Shown: positions 35,845 through 43,386 of the stretch, one piece after another | How the letters are laid out: each line of letters starts with the position of its first letter | Numbering within the stretch: position 1 is the stretch's first letter | NCBI GenBank assembly: GCA_959602365.1 | Contig: CAUGSS010000012.1 | Coordinates: 1-63,075 of the forward strand | Direction of reading: 5' to 3' | DNA length: 63,075 nt | Source of the DNA: an uncultured Eubacteriales bacterium | GTDB lineage: Bacteria; Bacillota; Clostridia; Oscillospirales; Oscillospiraceae | Notes under the pieces: model-generated | The model's database searches: none | Seen by the model: the letters and a program-made list of their open reading frames with translations, nothing else | What the model was told of the DNA's origin: nothing | Made by a program: the position numbers and the translations under genes

Positions 35845-36031
35845 GGAGCGGCGGAAGGAGCTGGGCCTCTCCCAGGAGGAGCTGGCAAAGCGGTGCGGCG
35901 TATCCCGTCAGACAGTCAACGCCATCGAGAACAACAAGTATGACCCCACCCTGTCCCTGGCCTTCCGGCTGGCCGCGGAGCTGCAGCTCACGGTGGACGC
36001 CCTGTTTCATCCGCCCGGGCCCGAGGGTTGA
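35828..36031 (+). CDS. Small XRE-family regulator (67 aa)
   Basis: A minimal Cro/CI helix-turn-helix protein: IKERRKELGLSQEELAKRCG, then VSRQTVNAIENNKYDPTLSL and a final helix LAFRLAAELQLTVDALF. This is the widespread YgzD/YozG-like compact repressor type. Its start lies inside the membrane-protein gene, so the two are coupled. The paired TGTNAA-TTNACA sites over the operon promoter suggest autorepression. Confidence 0.9.
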   Translation: MENRIKERRKELGLSQEELAKRCGVSRQTVNAIENNKYDPTLSLAFRLAAELQLTVDALFHPPGPEG

Positions 36032-36054
36032 GCCGGCGGAGCCGAAAGAAACAG

Positions 36055-36097
36055 CGCCCCCGGCGGACACATCTGGATGTGTCCGCCGGGGGCGTTT
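36055..36097 (+). terminator. Long hairpin terminator after the XRE gene
   Basis: Perfect 18-bp arms 36055-36072 and 36077-36094 with loop CTGG, followed by only TTT. It lies between convergent genes and may serve both. Confidence 0.7.
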
Positions 36098-36128
36098 CCA
36101 TATCTTGCGCAGCGGCGCAGTTTGCCGT

Positions 36129-36560
36129 TTACACGATGGGCAGAGTCATGGGAGGCTCTTCCTTTTTCTTCTGAGAGAAGGCGATATTCTCCCGCTTCAT
36201 GGGGTTCTTTTTGAGCAGGAAGCCGGGCAGGCCGGAGGCGGTGGCCAGCTGGTTGACCGTGCTCTGGAGGAAGGGGAAGAGCTGGTCATAGCACTGGACA
36301 TGGGCATCCCGCTTGGTCTCCTCGTCCACCACACCCTGGAGGCTGAAAATGCCTACGATTTCGGCGGAGATGAAGAGCTTGTCGGGGTCGTCCTTGTACT
36401 GGGCGCTCTGATAGAGCTTGGCCACGCAGCGGGTATTGTCCGCGGCATAGTCCACGTGGAAGTTAAAGCTGCTGGACAGCTTGATCTGGCCGGATTTGTC
36501 CAGGCGGTTGACAAAATGGACCTCCCGGACGCGCTGGGTGGTCAGGGTGACGTTCACCAT
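36129..36560 (-). CDS. SecB-like protein-export chaperone family protein (143 aa)
   Basis: The pattern of an N-terminal beta-rich half and a C-terminal helix with LFPFLQSTVNQLATASGLPGFLL fits the SecB fold; in SecB the equivalent helix precedes a Pro-rich loop. The final 25 residues are Lys/Glu/Pro-rich. SecB is best known from proteobacteria, but related small chaperones occur in Firmicutes, some linked to toxin-antitoxin loci; no toxin gene is adjacent here. An AAAGGAGG site precedes the ATG. The assignment rests on pattern recognition only. Confidence 0.65.
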   Translation of the reverse strand: MVNVTLTTQRVREVHFVNRLDKSGQIKLSSSFNFHVDYAADNTRCVAKLYQSAQYKDDPDKLFISAEIVGIFSLQGVVDEETKRDAHVQCYDQLFPFLQSTVNQLATASGLPGFLLKKNPMKRENIAFSQKKKEEPPMTLPIV

Positions 36561-36650
36561 GGGTTGGGCCTCCTTTGGACGTAGAATGGAAATCGGATGG
36601 ATTGGATGTAGTATACCACAGTCAAGGGGAAAATCAACGGCTGTTTTGCC

Positions 36651-37244
36651 TCACTGGTAGAGACGTCCCTGCTCCACGAGCCGGTACGCTCCGCCGTCGT
36701 ATTCCAGCACCGTGCAGGAGCAGTTGGGCTGGGGCGGGTCGGTCCAGAACTGGGCGAGCGGGCGCCCCAACAGGCGGCGCACCACCCCTTTGATCAGGGC
36801 GCCGTGGCTGCACATCAGCACGTCGTGGTAGCGCCCTTCCAGGGGCGGGATGATCTCCTCCAGCAGCACCCGGCACCGCTCGTCCAGCTCAGGATAGCTC
36901 TCGCCTCCCTCGGCGGGGACATAGCGCTCCGGGTCGGAGAAAATGCACTGGTATTCCGGGTAATCCCGAAGCAGTTTGCCCTCCAGGGCGCCGAACCCCA
37001 TTTCGATCAGGTTCTCCTCGATGAGCACCGGCACCCCCCGTCCCGCAGCCACCGCCTGGGCGGTCTGTTTGGCCCGGCGCAGAGGACTGGTCAGAATGCG
37101 GTCGATGGGCAGCCCCCGCATTCCGGCGGCGGCCTGCCGGGCCTGGCGCAGGCCGTTGGCGTTGAGTGGGATGTCCGAGTGGCCCTGCATTTGGCGGGCG
37201 ATGTTCCAGTCGGTCTCCCCGTGGCGCATGAGATAGATGTGCAT
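36651..37244 (-). CDS. Histidine phosphatase family protein (phosphoglycerate mutase-like)
   Basis: A 197-residue branch 1 histidine phosphatase. The phospho-accepting His lies in YLMRHGETDWN at the very start. Other conserved parts are LTSPLRRAKQTAQAVA, the Glu in IEMGFGALEGK and the second catalytic His in VLMCSHGALIKGV. Family members act as broad-range phosphatases, alpha-ribazole phosphatase (CobC) or cofactor-dependent mutases; gpmI nearby makes the mutase role unnecessary here. It has its own promoter, divergent from the GNAT gene. Confidence 0.9.
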   Translation of the reverse strand: MHIYLMRHGETDWNIARQMQGHSDIPLNANGLRQARQAAAGMRGLPIDRILTSPLRRAKQTAQAVAAGRGVPVLIEENLIEMGFGALEGKLLRDYPEYQCIFSDPERYVPAEGGESYPELDERCRVLLEEIIPPLEGRYHDVLMCSHGALIKGVVRRLLGRPLAQFWTDPPQPNCSCTVLEYDGGAYRLVEQGRLYQ

Positions 37245-37354
37245 GTAGCGTGGTTCCTTTCCGGCGGGATGGCCGGGGCGGCGTCCGGCCGCCTGTCACC
37301 GGCGGCCTTTCCAGCGGAAGGCCGCCCATCCCGCAGATCATACTCTTCCCCTCT

Positions 37355-37382
37355 ATTATACCTTCCGGCCAGAAATTTGCAA
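37355..37382 (-). promoter_or_regulatory. Promoter of the histidine phosphatase gene
   Basis: TTGCAA (37382-37377), 16-base spacer, TATAAT (37360-37355). Confidence 0.7.
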
Positions 37383-37395
37383 GGGCGGGGCGGCC

Positions 37396-37424
37396 TTGTG
37401 GGCGGGGGCGGGGTGTGGTAAAAT
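37396..37424 (+). promoter_or_regulatory. Promoter of the GNAT gene
   Basis: TTGTGG (37396-37401), 17-base spacer, TAAAAT (37419-37424), 14 bases from and divergent to the phosphatase promoter. Confidence 0.6.
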
Positions 37425-37456
37425 GGGGAAAACCGTGGGAGAGAGGTGTTCAAAGG

Positions 37457-37984
37457 ATGATACGCCGGGCAGAGAAGCGGGATCTGGACTGGATGCTGAC
37501 CCTGTACGCCGGGGCCCGGGCCTTTATGGCCCGCAGCGGCAACCCCACCCAGTGGGAGGAGGACTACCCGGACCGGGGGCTGCTGGAGGCTGACCTGGCA
37601 GCGGGGCAGCTCTATGTGGTGGAGCGGGCGGGGCGGCCCTGCGGCGCCTTCGTGCTGGCTCTGGGGGAGGACCCCACCTATGGGCACATCGACGGGGGCG
37701 GCTGGCTGCGCCCGGGGCCCTACGGCACCATCCACCGCTTGGCGGGGGACGGGAGGCATCCCGGCATCTTCCGGGAGTGCCTGGCCTTCTGCCGCGCCCA
37801 CGCCCCCGACCTGCGGGCGGACACCCATGCCGACAACCGCACCATGCAGCGGCTGCTGGAGCAGAACGGCTTTGTCCGCTGCGGCACCATCTACATCTGG
37901 GACGGAAGCCCCCGGATCGCCTACCAGTTGTCCCGGCGCCCCGGGGAGGGGCCGGGGGCGGAGGAGCCGCCAACAGAGCGCTGA
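37457..37984 (+). CDS. GNAT-family N-acetyltransferase (175 aa)
   Basis: The N-terminus IRRAEKRDLDWMLTLYAGAR is the usual first strand and helix of GNAT proteins. A central antiparallel sheet (GQLYVVERAGRPCGAFVLAL) and the C-terminal NRTMQRLLEQNGFVRCGTIY complete the fold. The acetyl-CoA loop is poorly conserved (the expected R/Q-x-x-G-x-G/A is replaced by a His-rich stretch around HPGIFRECLAF), which is typical of this subgroup of Clostridia GNATs. The ATG at 37457 follows GAGAGG. The substrate is unknown. Confidence 0.8.
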   Translation: MIRRAEKRDLDWMLTLYAGARAFMARSGNPTQWEEDYPDRGLLEADLAAGQLYVVERAGRPCGAFVLALGEDPTYGHIDGGGWLRPGPYGTIHRLAGDGRHPGIFRECLAFCRAHAPDLRADTHADNRTMQRLLEQNGFVRCGTIYIWDGSPRIAYQLSRRPGEGPGAEEPPTER

Positions 37985-37987
37985 GAG

Positions 37988-38027
37988 AAGGGAGGCTGCT
38001 GCAGATCCTGCAGCAGCCTCCCTTTTG
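37988..38027 (+). terminator. GGGAGGCTGCTGCAG hairpin terminator
   Basis: Perfect 17-bp arms 37988-38004 and 38008-38024 with a 3-base loop and a short T-run that merges into the TGTCATCCTGAG repeat. Closely related hairpins occur at 48384 and 62472, each followed by the same repeat. Confidence 0.85.
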
Positions 38028-38135
38028 TCATCCTGAGCGCTGATCGGCTGTCATTCTGAGCGCCGGCGAAGGATCTTCTCCCGGCTCTCCGCCCTGCGGA
38101 AAAGATGCTTTGCCCCCTTGGGGCTCAGCACGACA
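38026..38135. repeat. TGTCAT-CTGAG palindromic repeat, copy A
   Basis: Bounded by TGTCATCCTGAGC and GGCTCAGCACGACA, an imperfect inverted repeat. It contains GGCGAAGGATCTTCTCCCGG and GCCCCCTTGGGGCTCAGCA, both shared with the copy at 62511. Confidence 0.75.
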
Positions 38136-38247
38136 AAATCAGTTTGTTTTGCATCCGTCCCTTTTGGGGCGATGGAGAGAGATGGGTGCGGGGCGGAGAA
38201 CCCCGGCCTCGCCGTCTACCCCGCTCTCCCGGCCCAGGGCGGCGCAG

Positions 38248-38943
38248 CTATTCCGGCTGAAACTGATAGCCATATCCCACCAGCGTGCGGATGAAGCCCC
38301 GCTCCGCCCCGTAAGGCCGCAGCCGCCGCCGGATCTGAAAGACGGTGTTCTCCACCGGGTGGAGGTGCTGGTTGGCCGGCTCCCGCCACACCCGCTCATA
38401 GAGCGCCCCCTTGGAGAAGGCGGTGTCCGGAGCGGAGTAGAGCAGAAACAGCAGGTCGAATTCCTTGACCGACAGCCGCACCTCCCGGCCATCTACAGTG
38501 ATCCGGCGCTTTTCTCCGTCCATCGCCAGCCGGGGGCCTTCCCCCGTCAGGCCCCAGAAGGCCCGGGCGGCCAGGCAGTCCCTCTGAATCTGGGCCAGCA
38601 GCTCCCCCAGGGTGTCAAAGCGCCGGGCGGGGCGCAGCCGCCGGTAGAGCAGCAGGGTGAGCTCCCGCCCGTAGAGGTCCTGCGTGGCGTTTAAAAGGTG
38701 GGTCTCGATCCTCACCCCCTGGCCCGGCGCACAGGCAGGGCGGGGGCCGATGTAAGTGACCGCCGGATGGGCGCAGCCCTCCAGCACAGCTTTCGAGGTG
38801 TACACCCCCGGCTCGGGCAGCGTTGTCCCCGACCCGGGGCACAGGTTGGCAGTGGGGGTGCCCACATGTTTCCCCAGTCCAAACCCGGATATGACGCTGC
38901 CGGTCAGGGCGCAGATCGGCTTTTCACCCTTCCAGTGTTCCAT
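38248..38943 (-). CDS. Riboflavin kinase fused to an OmpR-type winged-helix DNA-binding domain (231 aa)
   Basis: The first 130 residues are a complete RibF-type flavokinase domain: GLGKHVGTPTANL (ATP/Mg loop, canonical GxPTAN), PGVYTSKAVLEG, AVTYIGPRPAC, and IETHLLNATQDLYGREL with the catalytic Glu, then RFDTLGELLAQIQRD. The FAD-synthetase half of normal RibF is absent. Residues of about 141-231 are a Trans_reg_C winged helix (VRLSVKEFDLLFLLYSAPD, FIRTLVGYGYQFQ). The gene starts at ATG 38943 with GAGGAGGAGG, 11 bases after ribU and under the same FMN riboswitch. It could make FMN and act as a flavin-responsive regulator. Targets are unknown. Both domain calls are firm; the regulatory role is inference. 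Confidence 0.88.
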   Translation of the reverse strand: MEHWKGEKPICALTGSVISGFGLGKHVGTPTANLCPGSGTTLPEPGVYTSKAVLEGCAHPAVTYIGPRPACAPGQGVRIETHLLNATQDLYGRELTLLLYRRLRPARRFDTLGELLAQIQRDCLAARAFWGLTGEGPRLAMDGEKRRITVDGREVRLSVKEFDLLFLLYSAPDTAFSKGALYERVWREPANQHLHPVENTVFQIRRRLRPYGAERGFIRTLVGYGYQFQPE

Positions 38944-38954
38944 GGCCCTCCTCC

Positions 38955-39599
38955 TCAGATGGTCCCGTTCATGGACAGGATCAGCAGCACGCAGGTGACT
39001 GCCGCCAGTCCGGCCGCCAGCAGCGGCCCGGCGGGGTGGCGGCGGGGAGATTGCCCGGCCCGGGGGATCAGGCCGCTGCGCCCCAGGGCGGACACCACCG
39101 GCCGATACAGCACAAAGGTGAGAGCCGCGTTCAGCCCGGCCTTCAGCAGGTTGAAGGGCAGAAACACCGGCAGCAGCAGCTGAGCCACTGCCTGGCGGGG
39201 ATAGCCCATGTAAATGGGGGTAATCAGATAGTTCCACAGCAGCATGACCGCAATCATGGCCCCGCAGCCCGCCGCCAGCCCGGCCGCCGCCCCGCCCAGC
39301 GTGCGCCGCCGCCGGTAGATGAGGCAGGCGGGACCGGCAAAGGAGAGGGTCTGCACGATGTTCATGACGCAGCCCAGCACCCCGGTCTCACTGACGGTGA
39401 CCATCTCCAGGACGGCCACCACGGCCGATACGGCGCAGGCGGTCATGGGGCCCCAGATCAGTCCGCCCAGCGTGACCACCACGTCGGAGGGATCATACTT
39501 CAGAAACAGGACGACTGGAATTCGGCCCACCGCCATGACCAGGTAGGTGAGGGCGCACAGCATGGCGGTGACAGTGACGTTTTTTGTGGTTGGACGCAT
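38955..39599 (-). CDS. ribU: Riboflavin ECF transporter S component
   Basis: A 214-residue membrane protein with about six helices. It begins VTVTAMLCALTYLVMAVGRI and has the RibU-like FLKYDPSDVVVTLGG, the AXXXA-type first-helix pattern that docks on the ECF energising module. It binds riboflavin for uptake with EcfA/A'/T encoded elsewhere. The ATG at 39599 follows TGGAGGAAA. An FMN riboswitch sits in the leader, which fixes the substrate class as flavin. The last 35 residues carry an extra hydrophobic segment. Confidence 0.92.
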   Translation of the reverse strand: MRPTTKNVTVTAMLCALTYLVMAVGRIPVVLFLKYDPSDVVVTLGGLIWGPMTACAVSAVVAVLEMVTVSETGVLGCVMNIVQTLSFAGPACLIYRRRRTLGGAAAGLAAGCGAMIAVMLLWNYLITPIYMGYPRQAVAQLLLPVFLPFNLLKAGLNAALTFVLYRPVVSALGRSGLIPRAGQSPRRHPAGPLLAAGLAAVTCVLLILSMNGTI

Positions 39600-39708
39600 A
39601 ACGGTTTCCTCCAGAATCAAGCATTGGCGCCGGACAGAGACTGTCTCGCCGGCGCCAACCTGACCGCACACCGCAGCGCCGGTTTTTCACCGGAGCCGGA
39701 GGGCGGAA

Positions 39709-39820
39709 CTGGTCTTCTCTCATCCAGACTGTACTGTTGGTTTTGGAATTGCACCAAATCATGCGCTGCGCGCTTGCGGACTGTACCGCCAGTCGGGAAT
39801 TTCACCCTGCCCTGAAGACA
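39709..39820 (-). promoter_or_regulatory. FMN riboswitch (RFN element)
   Basis: Read on the minus strand, the aptamer has all hallmark strings: AGGGCAGGGTGAAATTCCCG, ACTGGCGGTACAGTCCGC, GGTGCAATTCC, ACCAACAGTACAGTCTGGAT and GAGAGAAGA. It lies 110 bases upstream of ribU. Between aptamer and gene, TTGGCGCCGG and CCGGCGCCAA can form a long hairpin close to the ribosome-binding site, a plausible expression platform. FMN binding should turn off the ribU/kinase operon. Confidence 0.96.
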
Positions 39821-39843
39821 TCCCTATTCCGTTGTTCCCCTTC

Positions 39844-39872
39844 AGCATAGTCCGATTTGGCATCAGGTGCAA
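39844..39872 (-). promoter_or_regulatory. Promoter of the riboflavin operon
   Basis: TTGCAC (39872-39867), 17 bases, TATGCT (39849-39844), 24 bases ahead of the FMN aptamer. Confidence 0.75.
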
Positions 39873-39973
39873 GGGTGTTGCGCCAATTCGGAGGCAATTC
39901 GGAAACCGCCGCCGTGGGATGGGCGGGGCAAAAGCCGGCGCCGGGCCGCCCTCCGGGGCAGTCCGGCGCAAAG

Positions 39974-40333
39974 TCATTCCTTTTTTCCCTTTTTCTCCGG
40001 GGGGAACACAACGGTGAGCAAAAATTTGAAGGCCTCTTTCCCCCGCACGGCGTGGGGCTTTTTGGCGGGCATCAGCAGGGATTCCCCGGCCTTGACCTCA
40101 TGGGTCTTGCCCTCCACGGTAAAGGCCCCCTCGCCGCTGAGCACCGTGGCCAGGGCGTCCCCGGGGGACTCGTGGGCGCTGATCTCCTCCCCCTTGTCAA
40201 AGGCAAAGAGGGTGAGGCTGACCTGATCGTTCTGGGCCAGGGTGCGGCTGACCACTTGGCCGGGCTGGATCTGCACCAGATCTGCCAGGGCCACCGCCTC
40301 TTCTCTTGGCATATTCTTAATGAGTGGTTTCAT
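39974..40333 (-). CDS. Cupin-domain protein (119 aa)
   Basis: A single cupin_2 barrel: LFAFDKGEEISAHESPGDAL holds the first metal-binding motif (His and Glu), and GESLLMPAKKPHAV the second (terminal His). The Lys-rich tail PPEKKGKKE is disordered. Proteins of this size bind a metal and serve as small oxidoreductases, isomerases or ligand sensors. GAGAGGAG precedes the ATG. It stands alone, so context gives no substrate. Confidence 0.88.
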   Translation of the reverse strand: MKPLIKNMPREEAVALADLVQIQPGQVVSRTLAQNDQVSLTLFAFDKGEEISAHESPGDALATVLSGEGAFTVEGKTHEVKAGESLLMPAKKPHAVRGKEAFKFLLTVVFPPEKKGKKE

Positions 40334-40440
40334 GACGGCGTCTCCTCTCTCCGTGTATCCGGGTGTGCTCCCAGTATGCCCGGAAAAAGCGGGGATTATA
40401 GCCGCAACGCTGTCCGCATCACCCTGGGGCGGAACTCTGG

Positions 40441-40476
40441 AAAAAGGGCGGGGCGGCCTGTGGGAAAGGCCGCCCC
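40441..40476 (-). terminator. Terminator of the P-type ATPase gene
   Basis: 10-bp arms 40450-40459 and 40467-40476 (GGGGCGGCCT). On the minus strand it is followed by CGCCCTTTTT. Confidence 0.75.
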
Positions 40477-40481
40477 GGCGG

Positions 40482-42362
40482 TTATGTCCTGCGCCGCCAC
40501 TTCAGCAGCAGCGCCGAGTTGAGGATGACCAGCACTGAGCCGGCGTTGTGGACCAGCGCCCCCACCACCGGGTTCAGGATGCCCGGGAAGGCCAGGGCGA
40601 TGGCCACAAAATTCAGGGTCATGGAGAAGGTCAGGTTGAGCTTGATGGTGCTCATCATCCGCCGGGAGAGGGAGAGCAGGTGGGGCAGCTCCTTCACCTC
40701 GTCGTCCACCAGGGCGATGTCGGCGGCGTCCACGGCGATGTCGCTGCCCACGCCCCCCATGGCGATGCCCACGTCCGCCTTCTTCAGGGCGGGGGCGTCG
40801 TTGATGCCGTCGCCGATCATGCACACCGCGTCGCCCTGGGCCTGATAGCCGCCGATGATCTCCAACTTGTCCTCGGGCAGGCAGTTTGCATGGACCGCTT
40901 CGATCCCCAGCTCCCCGTCGATGGCCCGGGCGGCGTTTTCGTGGTCGCCGGTCAGCAGCACCGGCTGAACCCCCAGGGCCTGGATGCGGCGGATCATGGG
41001 GGCGCTCTCGGCGCGCACCGTGTCCGAGAGGGCCACATAGCCTGCCAGGGCGCCGTCCACCGCCAGGTAGATCACGGTGCAGCCCTGCCGCAGCCAGCCC
41101 TCCGCCTCTGCCGCCGCCCCGGCGGGCAGCTCCACCGCCTCCTCCCGGAGCAGCTTGGGGTTGCCCGCCAGCACCCGGCGGCCCTCAATTTGGGCGGACA
41201 CGCCCCGTCCGGGCAGCAGTTCAAAGGCCTGGCATTCCGGGAGGGCCTCCCCGCCGCCCTGCCGCCAGCAGTTCAGGACGGCCCGGCCCAGGGGGTGCTC
41301 GGAGCGCTGTTCCGCCGCCGCGGCCAGGGCGTAGACCGCCCGGTCCCTCCAGCCGGAGACCCCCTTGACCGCCACCACCTGAGGGGTGCCGCAGGTCAGG
41401 GTTCCGGTCTTGTCAAAGGTGATTTTACGCACCTTGGCCAGCCGCTCCAGGGCGTCCCCCTCCCGGACCAGAAAGCCGTGGCGGGTGGCGTTGCCGATGG
41501 CCGCCATGATGGCGGTGGGCGTGGCCAGCACCAGGGCGCAGGGGCAGAACACCACCAGAATGGTCACCCCCCGGATGATCTCCCCCGAAATCAGCCAGGT
41601 CAGCAGGGCGGCGGCCAGGGCGATGACCACCACCCAGGTGGCCCACCGGTCCGCCAGGCCCACAATTTTGGCCTTGCCCGCATCGGCGGACTGGACCAGC
41701 CGGATCATGCGCTGGATGGAGCTGTCCTCCCCCACTTTGGTGGCCCGCATCTCAAAGGCGCCGAACTGGTTGACGGTGCCGCTGGAGACCTGGTCCCCGG
41801 GACCCTTGTCCACCGGCAGGGACTCCCCGGTCATCACCGCCTGGTTGACCGAGGTCTGGCCGGACAGCACCGCCCCGTCCACCGGGACGGTCTCCCCGGG
41901 CAGCACCCGGAGCAGATCTCCCAGGGCCACTTGCTCCGCGGGGATGATTTCCTCCGCGCCGCCGCGCAGCACTCTGGCGGTCTGGGGGGTCAGATGAACC
42001 AGCTTTTCGATGCCCGCCCGGGCCCGGGCCACGGTCAGATCCTCCAGCAGGGCGCCGATCTGCATGATGAAGGCCACCTCGCCGGCGGCAAAGTCCTCCC
42101 CGATGCACACCGAGGCGATCAGCGCCATGGAGACCAGCACGTCGGCCTTGATGTCAAAGGAACGGATCAGGCCGATGATGGCCTCCAGCACAATGGGGAC
42201 GCCGCACAGCACAATGGCGATCCAGGCGGCGTCGAAGGGCAGGGGGAGCAGGTGGAAGATGCTGGCGATCAGCGCCAGGCCGGAGATCACCAGCAGCACG
42301 ATCTCCTTTTTGGTGCCGCCCAGCTCCAGCAGCTCCTCCAGCCGGTCCAGCAGATGGGACAT
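40482..42362 (-). CDS. P1B-type heavy-metal-translocating ATPase (626 aa)
   Basis: An ATP-driven metal exporter of the inner membrane. There is no N-terminal metal-binding HMA domain. Motifs in order are TGESLPVDKG (actuator), the membrane site FCPCALVLATPTA (CPC, about residue 273), phosphorylation loop DKTGTLTCG (about 317), SEHPLGRAV (HP locus), TGDHENAA and GDGINDAPALKKAD (about 517). The last helix contains HNAGSVLVILNSALLL, not the MxxSS of typical copper pumps. The adjacent CsoR and its boxes suggest Cu(I), but Zn, Cd or Co cannot be excluded. The ATG at 42362 follows AAAGGAGG. Confidence 0.92.
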   Translation of the reverse strand: MSHLLDRLEELLELGGTKKEIVLLVISGLALIASIFHLLPLPFDAAWIAIVLCGVPIVLEAIIGLIRSFDIKADVLVSMALIASVCIGEDFAAGEVAFIMQIGALLEDLTVARARAGIEKLVHLTPQTARVLRGGAEEIIPAEQVALGDLLRVLPGETVPVDGAVLSGQTSVNQAVMTGESLPVDKGPGDQVSSGTVNQFGAFEMRATKVGEDSSIQRMIRLVQSADAGKAKIVGLADRWATWVVVIALAAALLTWLISGEIIRGVTILVVFCPCALVLATPTAIMAAIGNATRHGFLVREGDALERLAKVRKITFDKTGTLTCGTPQVVAVKGVSGWRDRAVYALAAAAEQRSEHPLGRAVLNCWRQGGGEALPECQAFELLPGRGVSAQIEGRRVLAGNPKLLREEAVELPAGAAAEAEGWLRQGCTVIYLAVDGALAGYVALSDTVRAESAPMIRRIQALGVQPVLLTGDHENAARAIDGELGIEAVHANCLPEDKLEIIGGYQAQGDAVCMIGDGINDAPALKKADVGIAMGGVGSDIAVDAADIALVDDEVKELPHLLSLSRRMMSTIKLNLTFSMTLNFVAIALAFPGILNPVVGALVHNAGSVLVILNSALLLKWRRRT

Positions 42363-42376
42363 GGTCAGGCCTCCTT

Positions 42377-42428
42377 TATACTTATAGGGGTATATGCATA
42401 TAATACCCATAGGGGTATAGGTTGTCAA
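42377..42428 (-). promoter_or_regulatory. Promoter of the metal ATPase with two CsoR-type operators
   Basis: TTGACA (42428-42423), 17 bases, TATTAT (42405-42400). One box, TATACCCCTATGGGTATT, fills the spacer (42402-42419). A second, TATACCCCTATAAGTATA, covers the start-point region (42377-42394). Both are the GC-tract dyads flanked by TA that CsoR repressors bind, so metal would relieve repression. Confidence 0.85.
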
Positions 42429-42520
42429 GAGAGAGTTAACAGTGAAAGAGGCGCGAAAGCAGGCCGGAAGGGCAAACAAAAAGACACACCGCAGGGTTCT
42501 GCGGTGTGTCCCGTTGGAGA

Positions 42521-42796
42521 CTACTGCATATTGGCGAAGCGCTCCACCGCCTTGGTGAAGCGTTCGATGGTCTGATCCGCGTCCCCGTGCTCGATGCCGT
42601 CCCGGACGCAGTGGCGGATGTGGCCCTCCAGCACCACCTGGCCCACCTTGTTCAGGGCGGACTTGGCGGCGTTGATCTGGGAGAGAATGTCCTCGCAGGG
42701 GATGTCCTCGTCCACCATCCGGTCGATGGCCTGAACCTGGCCGATGATTTTCCTGAGCCGCCGGTGGAGATTGTCGGCGTCCATACACTGTCTCAT
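42521..42796 (-). CDS. csoR: CsoR-family metal-sensing repressor
   Basis: A 91-residue four-helix-bundle repressor of the CsoR/RcnR family (DUF156). It has the family start LHRRLRKIIGQVQAIDRMVD and the Cu(I) ligand set Cys-His-Cys: IPCEDIL (Cys34) and LEGHIRHCVRD (His and Cys on helix 2). Binding of metal releases DNA. It is separated from the ATPase gene by 158 bases that hold the ATPase promoter, so each has its own CsoR-type control region. Confidence 0.92.
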   Translation of the reverse strand: MRQCMDADNLHRRLRKIIGQVQAIDRMVDEDIPCEDILSQINAAKSALNKVGQVVLEGHIRHCVRDGIEHGDADQTIERFTKAVERFANMQ

Positions 42797-42806
42797 GGCT
42801 TCTGTC

Positions 42807-42869
42807 CCTCCATACCAGTGGGAGTATAGGTATATAATTATTATACCGACCCGCCGTGGATGCTGTCAA
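42807..42869 (-). promoter_or_regulatory. Promoter and operator of csoR
   Basis: TTGACA (42869-42864), 18 bases, TATAAT (42845-42840). Just downstream, TATACTCCCACTGGTATGG (42827-42809) resembles a degenerate CsoR box, fitting autoregulation. Confidence 0.7.
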
Positions 42870-43386
42870 GGCCGCTGGGGCCAGGGCCGCATCGAAAGAA
42901 ACCCAATACTTTTGAAGGGAACAAACTTTTTATTTCTTTAAAAGGGCAGGAGAATTCCTGTCAGGGAAAAGAAGCGCCGGAAGCAGGCTTGACAAAATCG
43001 AACAGATGTGCTATATTTCAAAATAGAACAAACGTTTCACCCCCCGTTCTGCCGCATAACAAAACCTCGGTTAACCATAACGCAACATATTGTGGGCTTT
43101 ACCTGTAAAAAAAACTGAAAAAGACAATATTTTGTTATTCTATTTCATTTTTTCACTAGACGCAGGCGCTCAGTTGTGGTATATATAAAGAGAAAAAGTC
43201 TGCGGACACAGAAGCGCCCCGGCTCCGGAGAATGCGGATTACCGCCGCTCCGGCCCTCTGCTGATTCCAGGGCGGCCGCGCCCTCCCAGGGCAGCCCCCT
43301 TCCGGGGCGGCGATGAAAAGTCCGTTCTATCGGACATAGATCGAATTATAATCTGGACAACGAAAACGCGTAGGAGGTTCCCACCC
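42870..43386. other. Gene-free 517-base interval with an outward promoter
   Basis: Apart from the promoter at 42989-43017 and a possible one near 43157-43185 (TAGACG-17-TATATA), I see no gene. The left half is AT-rich. The right half is GC-rich with several short stem-loops and ends in the AGGAGG site of the 105-residue gene. It may be a long structured leader for that gene. Confidence 0.5.
42989..43017 (+). promoter_or_regulatory. Strong promoter with LexA-like boxes
   Basis: TTGACA (42989-42994), 17 bases, TATATT (43012-43017). GAACAAACGTTT at 43028-43039, just past the start point, fits the Gram-positive SOS pattern GAAC-N4-GTTY. CGAACAGATGTGC inside the spacer is a weaker match. The next gene is about 370 bases downstream. 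Confidence 0.55.
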
